A stretch of DNA of 64,000 nt from Allobosea robiniae (GCF_900102525.1 NZ_FNBZ01000002.1:248001-312000), one strand, 5' to 3'. Numbered from the stretch's first letter, positions 24,391 through 34,374 are shown. The notes: a model not told the origin generated them from the letters alone. Numbers and translations: made by a program.

Positions 24391-25413
24391 TCAGCGATCG
24401 GGCGACAGCTCCGCATGGACCAGGCGGTTGCGGCCCTCGTTCTTGGCGCGGAAGAGAGCAAGGTCGGCGGCATTGACCAGCCGGGCAGGATCGCCCTCGG
24501 CATCCGGCCAGGCGGTCGCGACGCCGACGCTGATCGTCACCCGGTCAGTGCCATGGGCTATATTCAGGTCGCGCACGCCCTGCACCAGCCGTTCGGCGAC
24601 ATGGCTCGCGCCTTCCTGCGGCACGCCGGTCAGGATCACCACGAATTCCTCGCCGCCGAAGCGCGCGGCGAGGTCGGTCGAGCGGGTCGAGCCGTCCTGG
24701 ATCACATGCGCGACCTGCTTCAGCACGTCGTCGCCGGCAAGATGTCCATAGGCGTCGTTGTAGCGCTTGAAATGGTCGACATCGATCATCAGCACCGAGA
24801 GCGGGCTTTCGGTGCGCTGGCAGCGCTTCCATTCGGCGGCGAGATATTCGTCGAAATAGCGGCGGTTGCCGAGACCGGTGAGCCCGTCGATCCGGGTCAG
24901 GCGTTCCAGTTCGAGATTGGCGCGCATCAACTCGCGCTGGCTTTCGCGCAGCGCGCGATAGGCCTCGTCGCGCTGGAGATGATCGAGATAGGCGCGGGTG
25001 TGGTAGCGCACCCGGGCGATCAGTTCGAGCTTGTCGGGCAGCTTGACGAGATAATCGTTGGCGCCGGCCTGGAACGCCTCGCTCTTCGTCGACGGGTCCT
25101 CCTTGGTGGAGAGCACGATGACGGGCACGGCATGTAGGGCCGGATGCTTGCGATATTGCCGGACGAGGTCGAGCCCGTCGACGCCGGGCATGACGAGGTC
25201 CTGCAGGATGACCGTCGGCTTGACGCGCTGGGCGACCGCGATCGCCTCCAGCGGGTCGGTGCAATAGTGGAAGTCGAGATCACCATGATGGGCCAGCGCG
25301 CGACGGACGGCTTCGCAGACCATGACCTGGTCGTCGACCAGCAGGACCATGGACAGGTAGCTGTCGGCCGGAAGCGGGACGTCGGGCAGGGAGGATTTCG
25401 TTTCGCCTGTCAT
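24391..25413 (-). CDS. wspR: WspR-like response regulator diguanylate cyclase
   Basis: A 340-residue REC-GGDEF protein, last gene of the wsp operon. REC: VLLVDDQVMV with phospho-acceptor D72 in LQDLVMPGVDG and the conserved K in NDYLVKL. A coiled linker (about 145-172) leads to the cyclase domain beginning LTRIDGLTGLGNRRYFDEYL. The active-site motif is GGEEF at 253-257, and an RxxD inhibitory site (RSTD, 244-247) stands five residues before it, so both catalysis and product inhibition by cyclic-di-GMP look intact. Phosphorylation by the WspE kinase should activate c-di-GMP synthesis. The polysaccharide genes just beyond are plausible beneficiaries. Confidence 0.95.
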   Translation of the reverse strand: MTGETKSSLPDVPLPADSYLSMVLLVDDQVMVCEAVRRALAHHGDLDFHYCTDPLEAIAVAQRVKPTVILQDLVMPGVDGLDLVRQYRKHPALHAVPVIVLSTKEDPSTKSEAFQAGANDYLVKLPDKLELIARVRYHTRAYLDHLQRDEAYRALRESQRELMRANLELERLTRIDGLTGLGNRRYFDEYLAAEWKRCQRTESPLSVLMIDVDHFKRYNDAYGHLAGDDVLKQVAHVIQDGSTRSTDLAARFGGEEFVVILTGVPQEGASHVAERLVQGVRDLNIAHGTDRVTISVGVATAWPDAEGDPARLVNAADLALFRAKNEGRNRLVHAELSPDR

Positions 25414-25426
25414 GGGAAAACCTTCA

Positions 25427-26446
25427 TCAGGGCGACGGAGCGTACACCTCGGTCAGGCGAGGGGCGATCGCGCCCAGTGGTAGAATTTCGACGGCCGCGC
25501 CGATGGCGGCTGCAGCCTTGGGCATCCCGTAGACCGCGCTTGTGGCTTTGTCCTGCGCGATCGTCAAACACTGCCTGTCGCGCAACAGTTTCAGGCCACG
25601 GGCGCCGTCGCGGCCCATGCCCGTCAGCAGGACGCCGATCGGGTCTCCCTGCCAGCTTTCCGCGACGCTCTCGAAGAACACGTCGACCGACGGACGATAG
25701 GGATAGTCGCGCGGCTCGGCCCGATAGCCGAGCTCGCCGCCCGACTTGAAAACGAGATGATCGGGGCTTGCCGCGATCAGCACGGTGCCGCGCTCCGGCC
25801 TGTCGCCTTCGCGGGCCGGCCGGACGGGCAGGCGGCAATGCTCGCCGAGCCAGCTTGCGAAGCCCGGCACGAACTGCTCGTCGAGGTGCTGGACGAGAAT
25901 GATCGCAGCCGGGAATTCGGGCGCGAGCCCACCGAGCAGGGTCGCCACGGCGGCCGGACCGCCGGCGGAGGCGCCGATGGCGACGAGACGCTGGGAGGGA
26001 GAGGCCGCAGCTGGCGGCCGGCGGGGGCTCGGGTTCACCGGCGGCAGGTTGCGCGATAGGCGACCGATCGTCGCGATGCGCGTCAGCAGGGCGGCCGTCT
26101 GCGCCGAGGTATGACCGCCGAGACCGACGCTGGGGATGTCGACCGCATCAAGCGCGCCATGGCCCATCGCGTCGTAGACACCGGAGACATTGGCATCGAC
26201 GCTGGCGGTGACCAGCAGGATCGGGCAGGGCGTCTCGGCCATGATCCGGCGCGTCGCTTCGATGCCGTCCATCTCCGGCATGTTCAGGTCCATCAGGATC
26301 AGGTCGGGCCGATCGCGCCGGCAGGCCTCGACCGCCTCGCGGCCGTTCATGGCGATCCAGGCGACCTCGTGCTCTGCCGTGGAAGCGATGACGCGTCGCA
26401 ACAGCTCGACCGCCATCGGCAGGTCGTTGACCAGACCGATTCTCAT
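25427..26446 (-). CDS. wspF: WspF-like CheB-type receptor methylesterase
   Basis: A 339-residue REC-methylesterase. The start [20 protein letters not shown] and the [14 protein letters not shown] linker segment are hallmarks of WspF as opposed to chemotactic CheB. Phospho-acceptor D53 lies in [13 protein letters not shown]. The esterase triad is present: Ser in [10 protein letters not shown], His in [12 protein letters not shown] and Asp in [12 protein letters not shown]. It removes methyl groups from the WspA receptor and resets the system; in Pseudomonas its loss locks WspR on and gives wrinkly colonies. An upstream extension of the frame is excluded because it begins inside the wspE stop region. 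13 bp before wspR. Confidence 0.95.
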   Translation of the reverse strand: MRIGLVNDLPMAVELLRRVIASTAEHEVAWIAMNGREAVEACRRDRPDLILMDLNMPEMDGIEATRRIMAETPCPILLVTASVDANVSGVYDAMGHGALDAVDIPSVGLGGHTSAQTAALLTRIATIGRLSRNLPPVNPSPRRPPAAASPSQRLVAIGASAGGPAAVATLLGGLAPEFPAAIILVQHLDEQFVPGFASWLGEHCRLPVRPAREGDRPERGTVLIAASPDHLVFKSGGELGYRAEPRDYPYRPSVDVFFESVAESWQGDPIGVLLTGMGRDGARGLKLLRDRQCLTIAQDKATSAVYGMPKAAAAIGAAVEILPLGAIAPRLTEVYAPSP

Positions 26447-26474
26447 GAAACGCCCCCACAGCGGATGCCCGGAT

Positions 26475-28739
26475 TCATGGCTCGCCAATCAGGTCGACGA
26501 CCGCATGGATCAAAGTTTCGTCGTGGAAGCTCCCCTTGGTCAAATAGTAATCCGCTCCGGCATCGAGGCCGCGGCGGCGATCCTCCTCGCGGTCCTTGTA
26601 GGAAACGATCATCACCGGCAGGTTCCGCAGGTTGGGGTCGCGCTTGATCAGGGTGACGAGCTCGATGCCGTCCATGCGGGGCATGTCGACATCGGTGACG
26701 ACGAGGTCGAACGGATCGGAGCGCACCGCGTTCCAGCCGTCCATGCCGTCCACGGCGACCTCGACCTCGAAGCCGTGATGGTCGAGCAGCTTGCGCTCCA
26801 GTTCGCGCACCGTCAGCGAATCGTCGACGACGAGGACGCGCTTGCGCCGTTTCTGGCCGGCGCGCGACACGCTGCGTTCCAGCGTCCTGAGGCGCCCGCC
26901 CGAGACCAGCTTGTCCATCGAGCGGATCAGGTCCTCGACATCGAGGATCAGGACCGGCGAGCCGTCGTCCATCAGGGCGGCGGCGCTGACATCCTTGACC
27001 TTGGCGAGGCGCGGATCGAGCGGCCGGACCACGAGCTCGCGCTCGCCGAGAAAGCGGTCGACCACCAGCGCATAGAGATTGTCGCCCTCGCCGACGACGA
27101 CCGTCGGCAACTCCGCTTCGCCGATTGCGGCTTCGCCCCGGCCGAGAACCTCATGGGCAGTGACGAGACCGACCTGCTGCTCGCCATGGCGGAAATGCGG
27201 GCGGCCTTCGAGCAATTCGATCTTGTCGCGCGGCAGCCGCAGGGCGCGGGCGATCGTGGCGAGCGGCAAGGCATAGGGCTCGCCGTCGATCTCGACGAGC
27301 AGGGCGCGGATCACCGAGAGGGTCAGCGGGAGCTGAAGCTGGAAACGCGTTCCGATGCCGGGCTCGGAGGCGACGGTGACCTGGCCGCGGACCTGCCGGA
27401 CCATCGCCTGCACGGCGTCGAGGCCGACACCGCGGCCGGAAATGTCGCTGACCGTCGCCTTCATCGAGAAGCCGGGCAGGAAGAGGAATTCGAGCAGCTC
27501 CTCCTCGCTGAGGTCCCAGACGGTTTCGGCCATGGTCAGACCGCGGGCGAGCGTCGCCTGGCGGAGCGCCTCGATATCGATGCCGCCGCCATCGTCCGAG
27601 ACGATGATCTGGAGCAGGCCGGCATTATGCCGGGCTTCGAGCCGGACCAGGCCCTCCGCTGACTTGCCGGCGGTGCGGCGCTGCTCGGGCGCCTCGATGC
27701 CGTGATCGACCGCGTTACGAAGGAGATGGCCGAGGGGCGCGTCGAGCTGGTCGAGGATATCCCGGTCGATGCTGGTGGCGCCGCCGACGATGTCGAGGCG
27801 CACCGTCTTGCCCAGTGCGCGACCGATATCTCGGACATTGCGCTCGAAATGCCGGACTCCGTCCTCGAAGGGGCGCATCCGGCTTGCCAGCGTCTCGTCG
27901 TAGAGCCGGTTGGCGAGATCGGTCGCACGCCGGTCGACCGTGTCCATCTCGTCGAGACGCTGGGCGAGGAGCGCCTGGCCCTCAGCGAGCTTGAGCTGTG
28001 CGGTCGCCAGTGCCTGTGCCGCCCTGCCGGCGCCATCGGCGGGCATTGCGGCCTGCAGGTCCTCGAAGCTCTTGGCGAGCTCGGCCTGGACGCGCCGCAG
28101 CCGCAGCAAACCGTCATTGAACGGGCGCAGCCGGCGCGCCGACATCAGCGATTCACCGGCAAGGCCGAGCAGGCGGTTCAGGCTGTCGGCGGTGACCCTG
28201 ACCATGCGCTCGCCGGTCGCGGAATCTCCGATCGGCGCAGGCGTTTCGGGGAGGGCAGCAGGCTGGGGAGGCGGCTCTGCGCCGGGTGCCATGCCGGCCG
28301 GGTTGGCGTCTGGATCGGATGCGCCCGGCGAGGGTGCGTCGCTCGTCTGGGAAGCGCCGCGCAAGGTCTGTGCGAAGGCCTCGATCCGTCCTCCGGTCTG
28401 AGTGTCCGGCTCCCCTGATCCGGAAGCGATTTCGCCGAGCAGGTCGATGCCGGCGAGCAGCGCGTCGATATGCCTGCGGTTCAGCCGGATCTTGCCGTGC
28501 TGGGCGGCGACGAGGCATTCCTCCATCTCGTGCGCGACCTGCACGGCCGGCGCGAGATCGATGATGCGGGCGGCGCCCTTCAGCGAATGGGCGGCGCGCA
28601 TGCAGGCTTCGAGATGGACGGCGGCGGCCGGATCACGTTCCAAAGCAAGCAGGCCGGTCGTGAAGGCCTGCGACTGCGCCGCAAGCTCCGCCCGGAACAG
28701 TTCGAGCATCGAGAGGTCGCTGAGATCCTCGCCGCTCAT
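26475..28739 (-). CDS. wspE: WspE-like hybrid CheA histidine kinase with receiver domain
   Basis: A 754-residue hybrid kinase: Hpt domain with phospho-His H51 in [12 protein letters not shown], an Ala/Pro-rich linker, P3 dimerisation region ([20 protein letters not shown]), HATPase ([15 protein letters not shown], then [13 protein letters not shown] and the G-box [18 protein letters not shown]), a CheW-like P5 domain and a C-terminal REC ([11 protein letters not shown] in [13 protein letters not shown] in [11 protein letters not shown]). No P2 CheY-binding domain is evident, as in other Wsp kinases. It phosphorylates WspR and WspF. ATGA overlap with wspD. The short GSFHDE after the REC lysine is family-typical. 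Confidence 0.95.
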   Translation of the reverse strand: MSGEDLSDLSMLELFRAELAAQSQAFTTGLLALERDPAAAVHLEACMRAAHSLKGAARIIDLAPAVQVAHEMEECLVAAQHGKIRLNRRHIDALLAGIDLLGEIASGSGEPDTQTGGRIEAFAQTLRGASQTSDAPSPGASDPDANPAGMAPGAEPPPQPAALPETPAPIGDSATGERMVRVTADSLNRLLGLAGESLMSARRLRPFNDGLLRLRRVQAELAKSFEDLQAAMPADGAGRAAQALATAQLKLAEGQALLAQRLDEMDTVDRRATDLANRLYDETLASRMRPFEDGVRHFERNVRDIGRALGKTVRLDIVGGATSIDRDILDQLDAPLGHLLRNAVDHGIEAPEQRRTAGKSAEGLVRLEARHNAGLLQIIVSDDGGGIDIEALRQATLARGLTMAETVWDLSEEELLEFLFLPGFSMKATVSDISGRGVGLDAVQAMVRQVRGQVTVASEPGIGTRFQLQLPLTLSVIRALLVEIDGEPYALPLATIARALRLPRDKIELLEGRPHFRHGEQQVGLVTAHEVLGRGEAAIGEAELPTVVVGEGDNLYALVVDRFLGERELVVRPLDPRLAKVKDVSAAALMDDGSPVLILDVEDLIRSMDKLVSGGRLRTLERSVSRAGQKRRKRVLVVDDSLTVRELERKLLDHHGFEVEVAVDGMDGWNAVRSDPFDLVVTDVDMPRMDGIELVTLIKRDPNLRNLPVMIVSYKDREEDRRRGLDAGADYYLTKGSFHDETLIHAVVDLIGEP

Positions 28740-29431
28740 GCGATGCTCCGGTCGATCAGGTCGAGCAGGCGCTTGGCATCGAGGCAGCCGACCGCGCGTC
28801 CGTTCCACGGGATCATCGTCTCGACGACGCTGGCCGCCGCGCGGCCGACCGTCGCCGGCACCGCGCCGCGCTCATGGGCGCGATAGGCGTGCAGGCCATG
28901 GACTTCGTCGACCTCGAAGGCGACGTGCCTGGTCTCCTCGCCGGTGACGACGAGGCGCGGGAAGATCGCGATCCGCTCGGCGCCGCGCGTTGCGGCCGCG
29001 GCTCCGATGCCGAGCAGAGCGGGCAACGAAACGCAGATGAGGAGTTCACCCCGGACATTGACGATGCCGCGGACAGCCTCGCTGCGGCGATGAGGCAAGG
29101 AATGGACCGGGCGCGGCTCGGCGATCTCGCGGCAGATCCCCGTCGGGAGGCCGAGCCATTCCTCGCCGATGCGGAAGATCAGAACGCTGTCGACCTCTTC
29201 GCCTTCGGGCCCCTTCTCGTCGGGCCTGGCGAAATGTCGTGTCCATTCGTCACGATAGCCCGGCGGTAAGGGACGATCGAGCAGCTTGCGGGCGATCTGC
29301 GCATGGGTCGGGCAGTTACGACAATGGAGATGCTCGTCCAGCTCCGGGCAGGAGCGGTCGCCGCTGACGCCGATCTCGCGCCAGCATTCGGCGATGTCGT
29401 CGGTCGTCATCGGATCGGTATCGGCGGACAT
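28736..29431 (-). CDS. wspD: WspD-like CheW coupling protein
   Basis: A 231-residue CheW-type coupling protein with an N-terminal extension of about 75 residues. The extension is cysteine-containing (CPELDEHLHCRNCPTHAQIA), as in Wsp coupling proteins. The CheW fold follows: LIFRIGEEWLGLPTGICREI, PHRRSEAVRGIVNVRGELLI, LVVTGEETRHVAFEVDEV and a terminal VGCLDAKRLLDLID. It bridges the WspA receptor and WspE kinase. The clustered C/H residues could bind a metal. Both ends overlap neighbouring genes by 4 bp, so it is made in step with them. Confidence 0.93.
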   Translation of the reverse strand: MSADTDPMTTDDIAECWREIGVSGDRSCPELDEHLHCRNCPTHAQIARKLLDRPLPPGYRDEWTRHFARPDEKGPEGEEVDSVLIFRIGEEWLGLPTGICREIAEPRPVHSLPHRRSEAVRGIVNVRGELLICVSLPALLGIGAAAATRGAERIAIFPRLVVTGEETRHVAFEVDEVHGLHAYRAHERGAVPATVGRAAASVVETMIPWNGRAVGCLDAKRLLDLIDRSIA

Positions 29432-30708
29432 CAGGTGCCGCTCCGCTTCGTCAGCCGGTCGAGCCGGTCGGCCAGGGCCTTGGCGCCGCTATGATCGCCT
29501 CGTCGCTGCTGGAGCAGTCTGAGCTGGGCCAGAGCCCGCTGGTGGTCCGGGGCGAGATAGAGCGCCTTGCGGTAGTTCCGCATGGCGTCCTCCATCGCAT
29601 CGGCCGCGTCATGGGCAAGCCCCAGCCAGTAGAACGCATCCGGCGAGGGGCCGAATTCGGCGATATGGCGCTCGGCGGCTGCGCTCACCTCGGCGAGGCG
29701 CCCGGCATCGGCGGCGCGCTCGATCCCGGCCAGGCTGGCTGCTGCCCGATCCGACGCGGGCGCGGACGGCGCGGCGAGCGGCGCCTTCTGGGCGAAGGGA
29801 CGTGGCGTCGGCGGCGGTGCGGCCGGTTTGGCCTGGAGCAAGGGGGCAGCCTTCGCCGGAGCCGGCGGCGGCTTTCGCGCAGCCGGCGGTTCGGCGGGTT
29901 TCACGCGAGCGGCCTGTGCCTTCACGAACGCGAATGCTCGCGGAAAGCGTACCGATGCGAAGCCGAGCAGGGGCGGCAGGCCGGATTCGGCCGGGCCGAC
30001 CAGCAGCAGACCGTCATCGGCCAGCATCTGCCGGAGCCGGATCAGCGCCGCACCTTGTGTCTCGCGGTCGAAATAGATCAGCAGGTTTCGGCAGAAGGCG
30101 ACGTCATAGGCCTCCTGGCCGGCATTCGTTGCCGTGGCCAGCACATTGCCGAGGCGGAAGCGGACGTGCCGGCGGACGATGTCATGTGGTCTGAAACCAC
30201 CGTCACAGGCCTCGAAATAGCGATCGCGAAAGGCGATATCGGTGCCGCGGAAGGAATTCTTGCCGTAGATGGCGCGCTCGGCATGGACGAGGTTGCGGGT
30301 GCTGATGTCGATCGCATCGATCTGGAAGCTGCCATCCGGAAAGCCGGCATCGAGAAGGGCCATCGCGATGGAATAGGGCTCCTCGCCGGTCGAGCAGGGC
30401 AAGCTGAGCAGCCTCAGCGGGCGATTGCCGGTCCGGTGCTCGCGCAGATGCCTGACCATCGCACCGAAGGCCTCACGATCGCGAAAGAACCAGGTCTCGG
30501 GGACGATGACCGCGTCGACCAGTTCCTGCCGCTCGGCCGGGCTCTCGGTCACGAAGGCCCAGTAAGCGTGAAGGTCGGGGATGGCGCAGGCGGTCATCCG
30601 CCGCTTGAGGGCATGGCGGATCACGGAGGCGCCGACCGTCTCCATGCTCAGGCCGATGGTTTCCCTGAGCAGCTTCTCGAAATCCCGGATCGGAGCGGTC
30701 TCGTCCAT
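29431..30708 (-). CDS. wspC: WspC-like CheR methyltransferase with TPR domain
   Basis: A 425-residue SAM-dependent receptor methyltransferase. The CheR part covers about residues 1-275: helical N-domain, VIVPETWFFRDREAFGAMV, the SAM-binding RLLSLPCSTGEEPYSIAMAL, IDAIDISTRNLVHAERAIYG, and CRNLLIYFDRETQGA. A Pro/Ala-rich linker (about 285-340) leads to tetratricopeptide repeats with FYWLGLAHDAADAMEDAMRN and ALYLAPDHQRALAQLRLLQQ. The CheR-TPR architecture is the mark of WspC, which methylates WspA opposite to WspF. Start at the ATG overlapping the wspB stop; the longer frame is antisense-like. Confidence 0.95.
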   Translation of the reverse strand: MDETAPIRDFEKLLRETIGLSMETVGASVIRHALKRRMTACAIPDLHAYWAFVTESPAERQELVDAVIVPETWFFRDREAFGAMVRHLREHRTGNRPLRLLSLPCSTGEEPYSIAMALLDAGFPDGSFQIDAIDISTRNLVHAERAIYGKNSFRGTDIAFRDRYFEACDGGFRPHDIVRRHVRFRLGNVLATATNAGQEAYDVAFCRNLLIYFDRETQGAALIRLRQMLADDGLLLVGPAESGLPPLLGFASVRFPRAFAFVKAQAARVKPAEPPAARKPPPAPAKAAPLLQAKPAAPPPTPRPFAQKAPLAAPSAPASDRAAASLAGIERAADAGRLAEVSAAAERHIAEFGPSPDAFYWLGLAHDAADAMEDAMRNYRKALYLAPDHQRALAQLRLLQQRRGDHSGAKALADRLDRLTKRSGT

Positions 30709-31172
30709 CACGGCTCTGCCGCTTGCTGACGGAACAGGATGTCGCGGATTTCGGGCGTGAGCAGGGCCTCGCCCCGGACCCATTGGATCAGGCCGCGCTC
30801 ATCGCTGGCGACCGGGCCGAGATAGGGCGGCATGCCGGCCTCGACGCCGGAGGTGGTGAAATCCGCCGCATCGCGCGCGATGGTCTCGACCGCCTGCTCG
30901 ACCAGCAAACCGAGAAGGTCGTCGCGGCCGGGACCGGAGGGGTAGCGCAGGAGGATGATGCGGGTGCTCAGGCGCGGCTCGGCCGGGCGCCCAAGCGCCA
31001 GCACTGCGAGATCGATGACCGGCACCGGCCGGCCGCGATAGCTGATCGCGCCGGCCACCCCTGCGGGCGCGCCGGGCAATTGCTTGGTCGCGAGCAGCGG
31101 CAGCACGGCCTCGACCTGCCCGGTCTCGAGCACGTAGCGATCCCGCCCCAGCTGGAACATCAGAAACAGCAT
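30708..31172 (-). CDS. wspB: WspB-like CheW coupling protein
   Basis: A 154-residue single-domain CheW protein, somewhat short. It opens MLFLMFQLGRDRYVLETGQV and has LPGAPAGVAGAISYRGRPVP, VIDLAVLALG and the second-lobe LLGLLVEQAVETIARDAADF. With WspD it gives the two different coupling proteins that characterise the Wsp system. It follows the receptor gene after 26 bp and overlaps wspC by 4 bp. Confidence 0.92.
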   Translation of the reverse strand: MLFLMFQLGRDRYVLETGQVEAVLPLLATKQLPGAPAGVAGAISYRGRPVPVIDLAVLALGRPAEPRLSTRIILLRYPSGPGRDDLLGLLVEQAVETIARDAADFTTSGVEAGMPPYLGPVASDERGLIQWVRGEALLTPEIRDILFRQQAAEP

Positions 31173-31198
31173 CGTGCGGTTCCGTTCCGCCCTTCCTG

Positions 31199-32836
31199 TC
31201 AGGCGCGCAGCTTGAAGCGCGAGATCGAGCTGCGCAGCCCGTTCGAGACCTGGTTGAGCTCGTCGATGGCGAGCGTCGACTGCTGCAGGGATTCGACCGT
31301 CTGCTGCGCGGCCTCGCTGAGCTGGGAGAGCGCCTCGCTGATCTGGCCGGCCCCGGTCGCCTGCGCCTGCATGCCTTCATTGGCACCCTCGAAGCGCGGC
31401 ACCAGCCCCTGGACCTGCTCGATGATCTCCGAGAGCTGGCCGCCGACCTGCTGGACCTCCTGCATGCCGCGCCGCACCTCCTCGGAAAACTTGTCCATGC
31501 CCATCACGCCGGCGGCGACGGCCGACTGGATGTCCTTGACCATCTGCTCGATGTCGTAGGTCGAGACGGCGGTCTGATCGGCGAGGCGGCGGATCTCGGT
31601 CGCGACCACCGCGAAGCCGCGGCCATATTGCCCGGCCTTCTCGGCCTCGATCGCGGCATTGAGCGAGAGCAGGTTGGTCTGGTCGGCGACCTTGGTGATG
31701 GTGGTGACGACCTGGTTGATGTTGCCGGCCTTCTCGCTGAGGATCGCGAGCTTGGCGTTGATCGCGCCTGCGGCCTCCATCACCTGCCGCATCGTGCTTT
31801 CCATGCGCGCGAGCCCGGCCTGCCCGCCATTGGCGAGCGTCGCGGTCTGCTCGGCGACGGCGGAGACCTCGTCCATCGTGTGGGCGAGTTCGTTGGAGGT
31901 GGCGGAGATCTCCTTGGCAGTAGCGCCGATCTCGGTCGTGGTGGCGGCGATCTCGTTGGCGGTCGCCTGCTGTTCCTTCGAGGTCGCGGCAACCTCGGTG
32001 ATCGAGGTGTTGACCTGGATGCTCGACTTCTGGATCTGGCCGATCAACCCGGCGAGATCGTCGGCCATGGCGTTGACGCCGTCGGCGACCGTGCTGAATT
32101 CGTCGCGCCGGGCGAGCGTCAGGCGCTCGCTGAAATCGCCGCGCCGCATCGTGTCGACGATGCCGAGCAGCTTGCCGAGCGGCACCGTGACGGCCCGGAA
32201 CAGCAGATAGCCGCAGAGAATCGCGAGGATGAATGCGATCACGAAACAGACGATCAATCCGAGCTCGGCCGCCTCGACGATGGCGACGATCTTGCGGGTC
32301 GAAGCATCGGCTTCGGCCTTGTTGAACGCGATCATGGCCTTGGCCACGGACTGAATCCGGGCTGCGATCGGGTCCAGGTCTCGCTTCGCTGTTGCGCTCT
32401 GGTTGAGTGCCGGTTCATTGGCGCCTGAGAGCCTGCCCGCTGCGATGATCGGGTCCGCAGCCGCGGTGAACTGGTCGAAGAGGTCTTTGAAAAGCGTGTG
32501 ATTCTTCCGGTCTTCAGCGGTGGTGACGGCTGCGTCGTAGCTTCTGAGAAGCCCGCGCATGGCTTCGCGATTGGCGGCGACGGCTTCCGCGACCTGTCGC
32601 TTCTCCTCCGGGGTGTCGGCCAGCACGAACTCGCGGATCAATCCGCGCGTCTCCGTCCAGCTCGCCAAGAGCTGCGCGCTGATATCGAGGCCGGGAATGG
32701 TCTTGGCCTCGACCTCGATGGCCTGCCGCTGGGCCTGGAGGAACCAGAGATAGCTGGCGCCGGCCATGGCGGTCATCACTGCGAGGATCGCAGCGAAGCT
32801 GATCAGGATGCGGCGGCGTATCGTCAGGCTCTTCAT
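31199..32836 (-). CDS. wspA: WspA-like methyl-accepting surface-sensing receptor
   Basis: A 545-residue membrane receptor. TM1 is about 10-32 (ILISFAAILAVMTAMAGASY), followed by a four-helix-bundle periplasmic region (about 35-185), TM2 about 190-215 (LGLIVCFVIAFILAILCGYL), HAMP (AVTVPLGKLLGIVDTMRRGD) and the long signalling coiled coil. The hairpin tip reads [40 protein letters not shown], the usual kinase-control sequence with the Wsp-type AEKAGQYGRGF. No C-terminal CheR-docking pentapeptide is seen, in keeping with a dedicated methyltransferase. In Pseudomonas, WspA responds to surface contact or envelope stress. First gene of the operon. Confidence 0.94.
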   Translation of the reverse strand: MKSLTIRRRILISFAAILAVMTAMAGASYLWFLQAQRQAIEVEAKTIPGLDISAQLLASWTETRGLIREFVLADTPEEKRQVAEAVAANREAMRGLLRSYDAAVTTAEDRKNHTLFKDLFDQFTAAADPIIAAGRLSGANEPALNQSATAKRDLDPIAARIQSVAKAMIAFNKAEADASTRKIVAIVEAAELGLIVCFVIAFILAILCGYLLFRAVTVPLGKLLGIVDTMRRGDFSERLTLARRDEFSTVADGVNAMADDLAGLIGQIQKSSIQVNTSITEVAATSKEQQATANEIAATTTEIGATAKEISATSNELAHTMDEVSAVAEQTATLANGGQAGLARMESTMRQVMEAAGAINAKLAILSEKAGNINQVVTTITKVADQTNLLSLNAAIEAEKAGQYGRGFAVVATEIRRLADQTAVSTYDIEQMVKDIQSAVAAGVMGMDKFSEEVRRGMQEVQQVGGQLSEIIEQVQGLVPRFEGANEGMQAQATGAGQISEALSQLSEAAQQTVESLQQSTLAIDELNQVSNGLRSSISRFKLRA

Positions 32837-32982
32837 CGCTCAATCCATCGTTGCGGCGCGCCGGTCGCTTCGGGCTGCTGCATGAGCCAAATCGTTCGCA
32901 GATCATTGTTAGCGAGGAGTTATTGCGTCTCCGTTGCGGAAACGCTTCGCAATGATAGCTGTGCAGCGTCGCGGCCGTGCCG
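32837..32982 (-). promoter_or_regulatory. wsp operon promoter region with small hairpin
   Basis: This 146-bp gap separates the end of the FAD-dehydrogenase gene from wspA. GCGTCTCCG-TTG-CGGAAACGC (32925-32945) forms a stem with one mismatch, flanked by ATTGCG/CGCAAT (32922-32927, 32948-32953). It could end the upstream transcript, although no T-run follows. The wsp promoter must lie between it and 32837; I see no clear consensus boxes. Confidence 0.35.
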
Positions 32983-34260
32983 TCAGGCGCTGCGGGCCTG
33001 CGGCAGGAAACGTTCGGCCGCGAAGGGCGCAGGGTCACACAGGGGCGGCGCGCCGGTCATCATTTCCGCGAGCAGGCGGCCGGTCGCGGGTCCTAAAGTG
33101 AAGCCGTGATGGGCGTGGCCGAAAGCGAACCAGAGGCCGCGATGGCGTGGCGCCGCTCCGATGATCGGCAGCATGTCGGGCAGGCAGGGACGGGCGCCGC
33201 GCCAGGGCTCGGCATCGAGGCGGCGGCCCAGAGGCACGATCTGTCGTGCGATGCGCTCGGCCCGGTCGAGCTGCCAGGAATCCGAGGGCTCGTCGCGGCC
33301 GGCGAGCTCTATCCCGGTGGTCAGACGGATGCCACGCTGCATCGACGTCAGCACGAAACCGGCCTGGGCATCGCAGAGCGGATGCCGCGGCGCGGCGCCG
33401 TGGGCGCTGTCGTAATGCATGTGGTAGCCGCGCTTGAAGCCGATCGGGAAGCGATAGCCGAAGCGCTCGATGAGGTCGCTGGACCATGGTCCCAGCGCGA
33501 CGACGGTCTCCGGCGCGCGCCATTCCGCGCCGTCCACTGACAGGCGCCACTGCCCGTCCTCCTGATGCAGGCCGGTCGCGTCGGCCGGTTTCAGCAGGCC
33601 GCCGCGCGCGACGAAGAGTGCTGCATAGGCGCGCGTCACCGCGCCGGGGTCGCTGACCGTGACCGGGTCACGCCAATGCACCGCGCCGGCAACGCTGCCG
33701 GCGAGCAGGCCGGGCTCCAGGCGGCGCAGCGCGGCGTCATCGAGCAGATCATAGCTGAGGCCGTAGGCAGCCAGTTCGGCCGCCCCACGGGTCGCCAGAT
33801 CGAGGCCTTTCTGCGTGCGGTAGAGCTCGATCCAGCCTTCGCCGCGCATCAGGGCCTCGGTGCCGGCCGCTTGCGTCCAGCGCCGGTGCTCATCGATGCA
33901 GCGCTCGATCAAGGGCAGGATGGCGCGGCCGAGCCTGTCGAGCCGGTCAGGGGCCGAGTTCCACCAGTAGCGCGCGAGCCAGGGCGCCATCCGCAGCAAG
34001 GCCGCCGGGCGGTAGCGCACGGCGATCGAGCGGTTCGAGGCGAGGCTCGCCAATGTCGCGAGATCGCGCGGGAAGGCATAGGGCACGACGGAGGAGCGCT
34101 CGATCAGCCCGGCATTGCCATGGCTGGTCTCGGCACCCGGCTCGCCGCGATCGACGAGCAGCACGCGCCGCCCACGCTCCTGCAGATGCAGCGCCACGCT
34201 GACGCCGACGATGCCAGCGCCGAGCACGATCACATCGGCCTGTCCTGTCGCGGTCGTCAT
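32983..34260 (-). CDS. FAD-dependent D-amino-acid dehydrogenase-like oxidoreductase (DadA family)
   Basis: A protein of about 425 residues of the DAO/DadA family, oxidising D-amino acids or related secondary amines. The Rossmann FAD motif is at the N-terminus: DVIVLGAGIVGVSVALHLQERGRRVLLVDR. ETSHGNAGLIERSSVVPYAF and the C-terminal CLPDMLPIIGAAPRHRGLWF and GHAHHGFTLGPATGRLLAEM are family motifs. The start is uncertain: ATG at 34260 puts the FAD motif at residue 8, while in-frame upstream ATGs add up to 19 residues. Divergent from the RpiR regulator of the second importer, so it may process an imported D-amino-acid-containing substrate. Confidence 0.9.
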   Translation of the reverse strand: MTTATGQADVIVLGAGIVGVSVALHLQERGRRVLLVDRGEPGAETSHGNAGLIERSSVVPYAFPRDLATLASLASNRSIAVRYRPAALLRMAPWLARYWWNSAPDRLDRLGRAILPLIERCIDEHRRWTQAAGTEALMRGEGWIELYRTQKGLDLATRGAAELAAYGLSYDLLDDAALRRLEPGLLAGSVAGAVHWRDPVTVSDPGAVTRAYAALFVARGGLLKPADATGLHQEDGQWRLSVDGAEWRAPETVVALGPWSSDLIERFGYRFPIGFKRGYHMHYDSAHGAAPRHPLCDAQAGFVLTSMQRGIRLTTGIELAGRDEPSDSWQLDRAERIARQIVPLGRRLDAEPWRGARPCLPDMLPIIGAAPRHRGLWFAFGHAHHGFTLGPATGRLLAEMMTGAPPLCDPAPFAAERFLPQARSA

Positions 34261-34328
34261 CGTCGCTGGAATCCGTCGCATCTGCCCCAAGCCGGGCATA
34301 GCGGAAGCGAGCCTCACTTGAACAGGTT

Positions 34329-34374
34329 TTGCAAGAAAATAAAAACTGTTTGACAGCTTGAAAGAAAAATTTCT
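34329..34374. promoter_or_regulatory. AT-rich repeats in the FAD-dehydrogenase/RpiR divergent promoter
   Basis: TTGCAAGAAAAT (34329-34340) and TTGAAAGAAAAAT (34358-34370) are near-identical direct repeats, and AGAAA-AA-TTTCT (34363-34374) is a short palindrome. The roughly 70 bp are strikingly AT-rich for this genome. RpiR-family regulators often bind GAAA/TTTC-type palindromes near their own gene, so this is a candidate operator for both directions. Confidence 0.45.
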
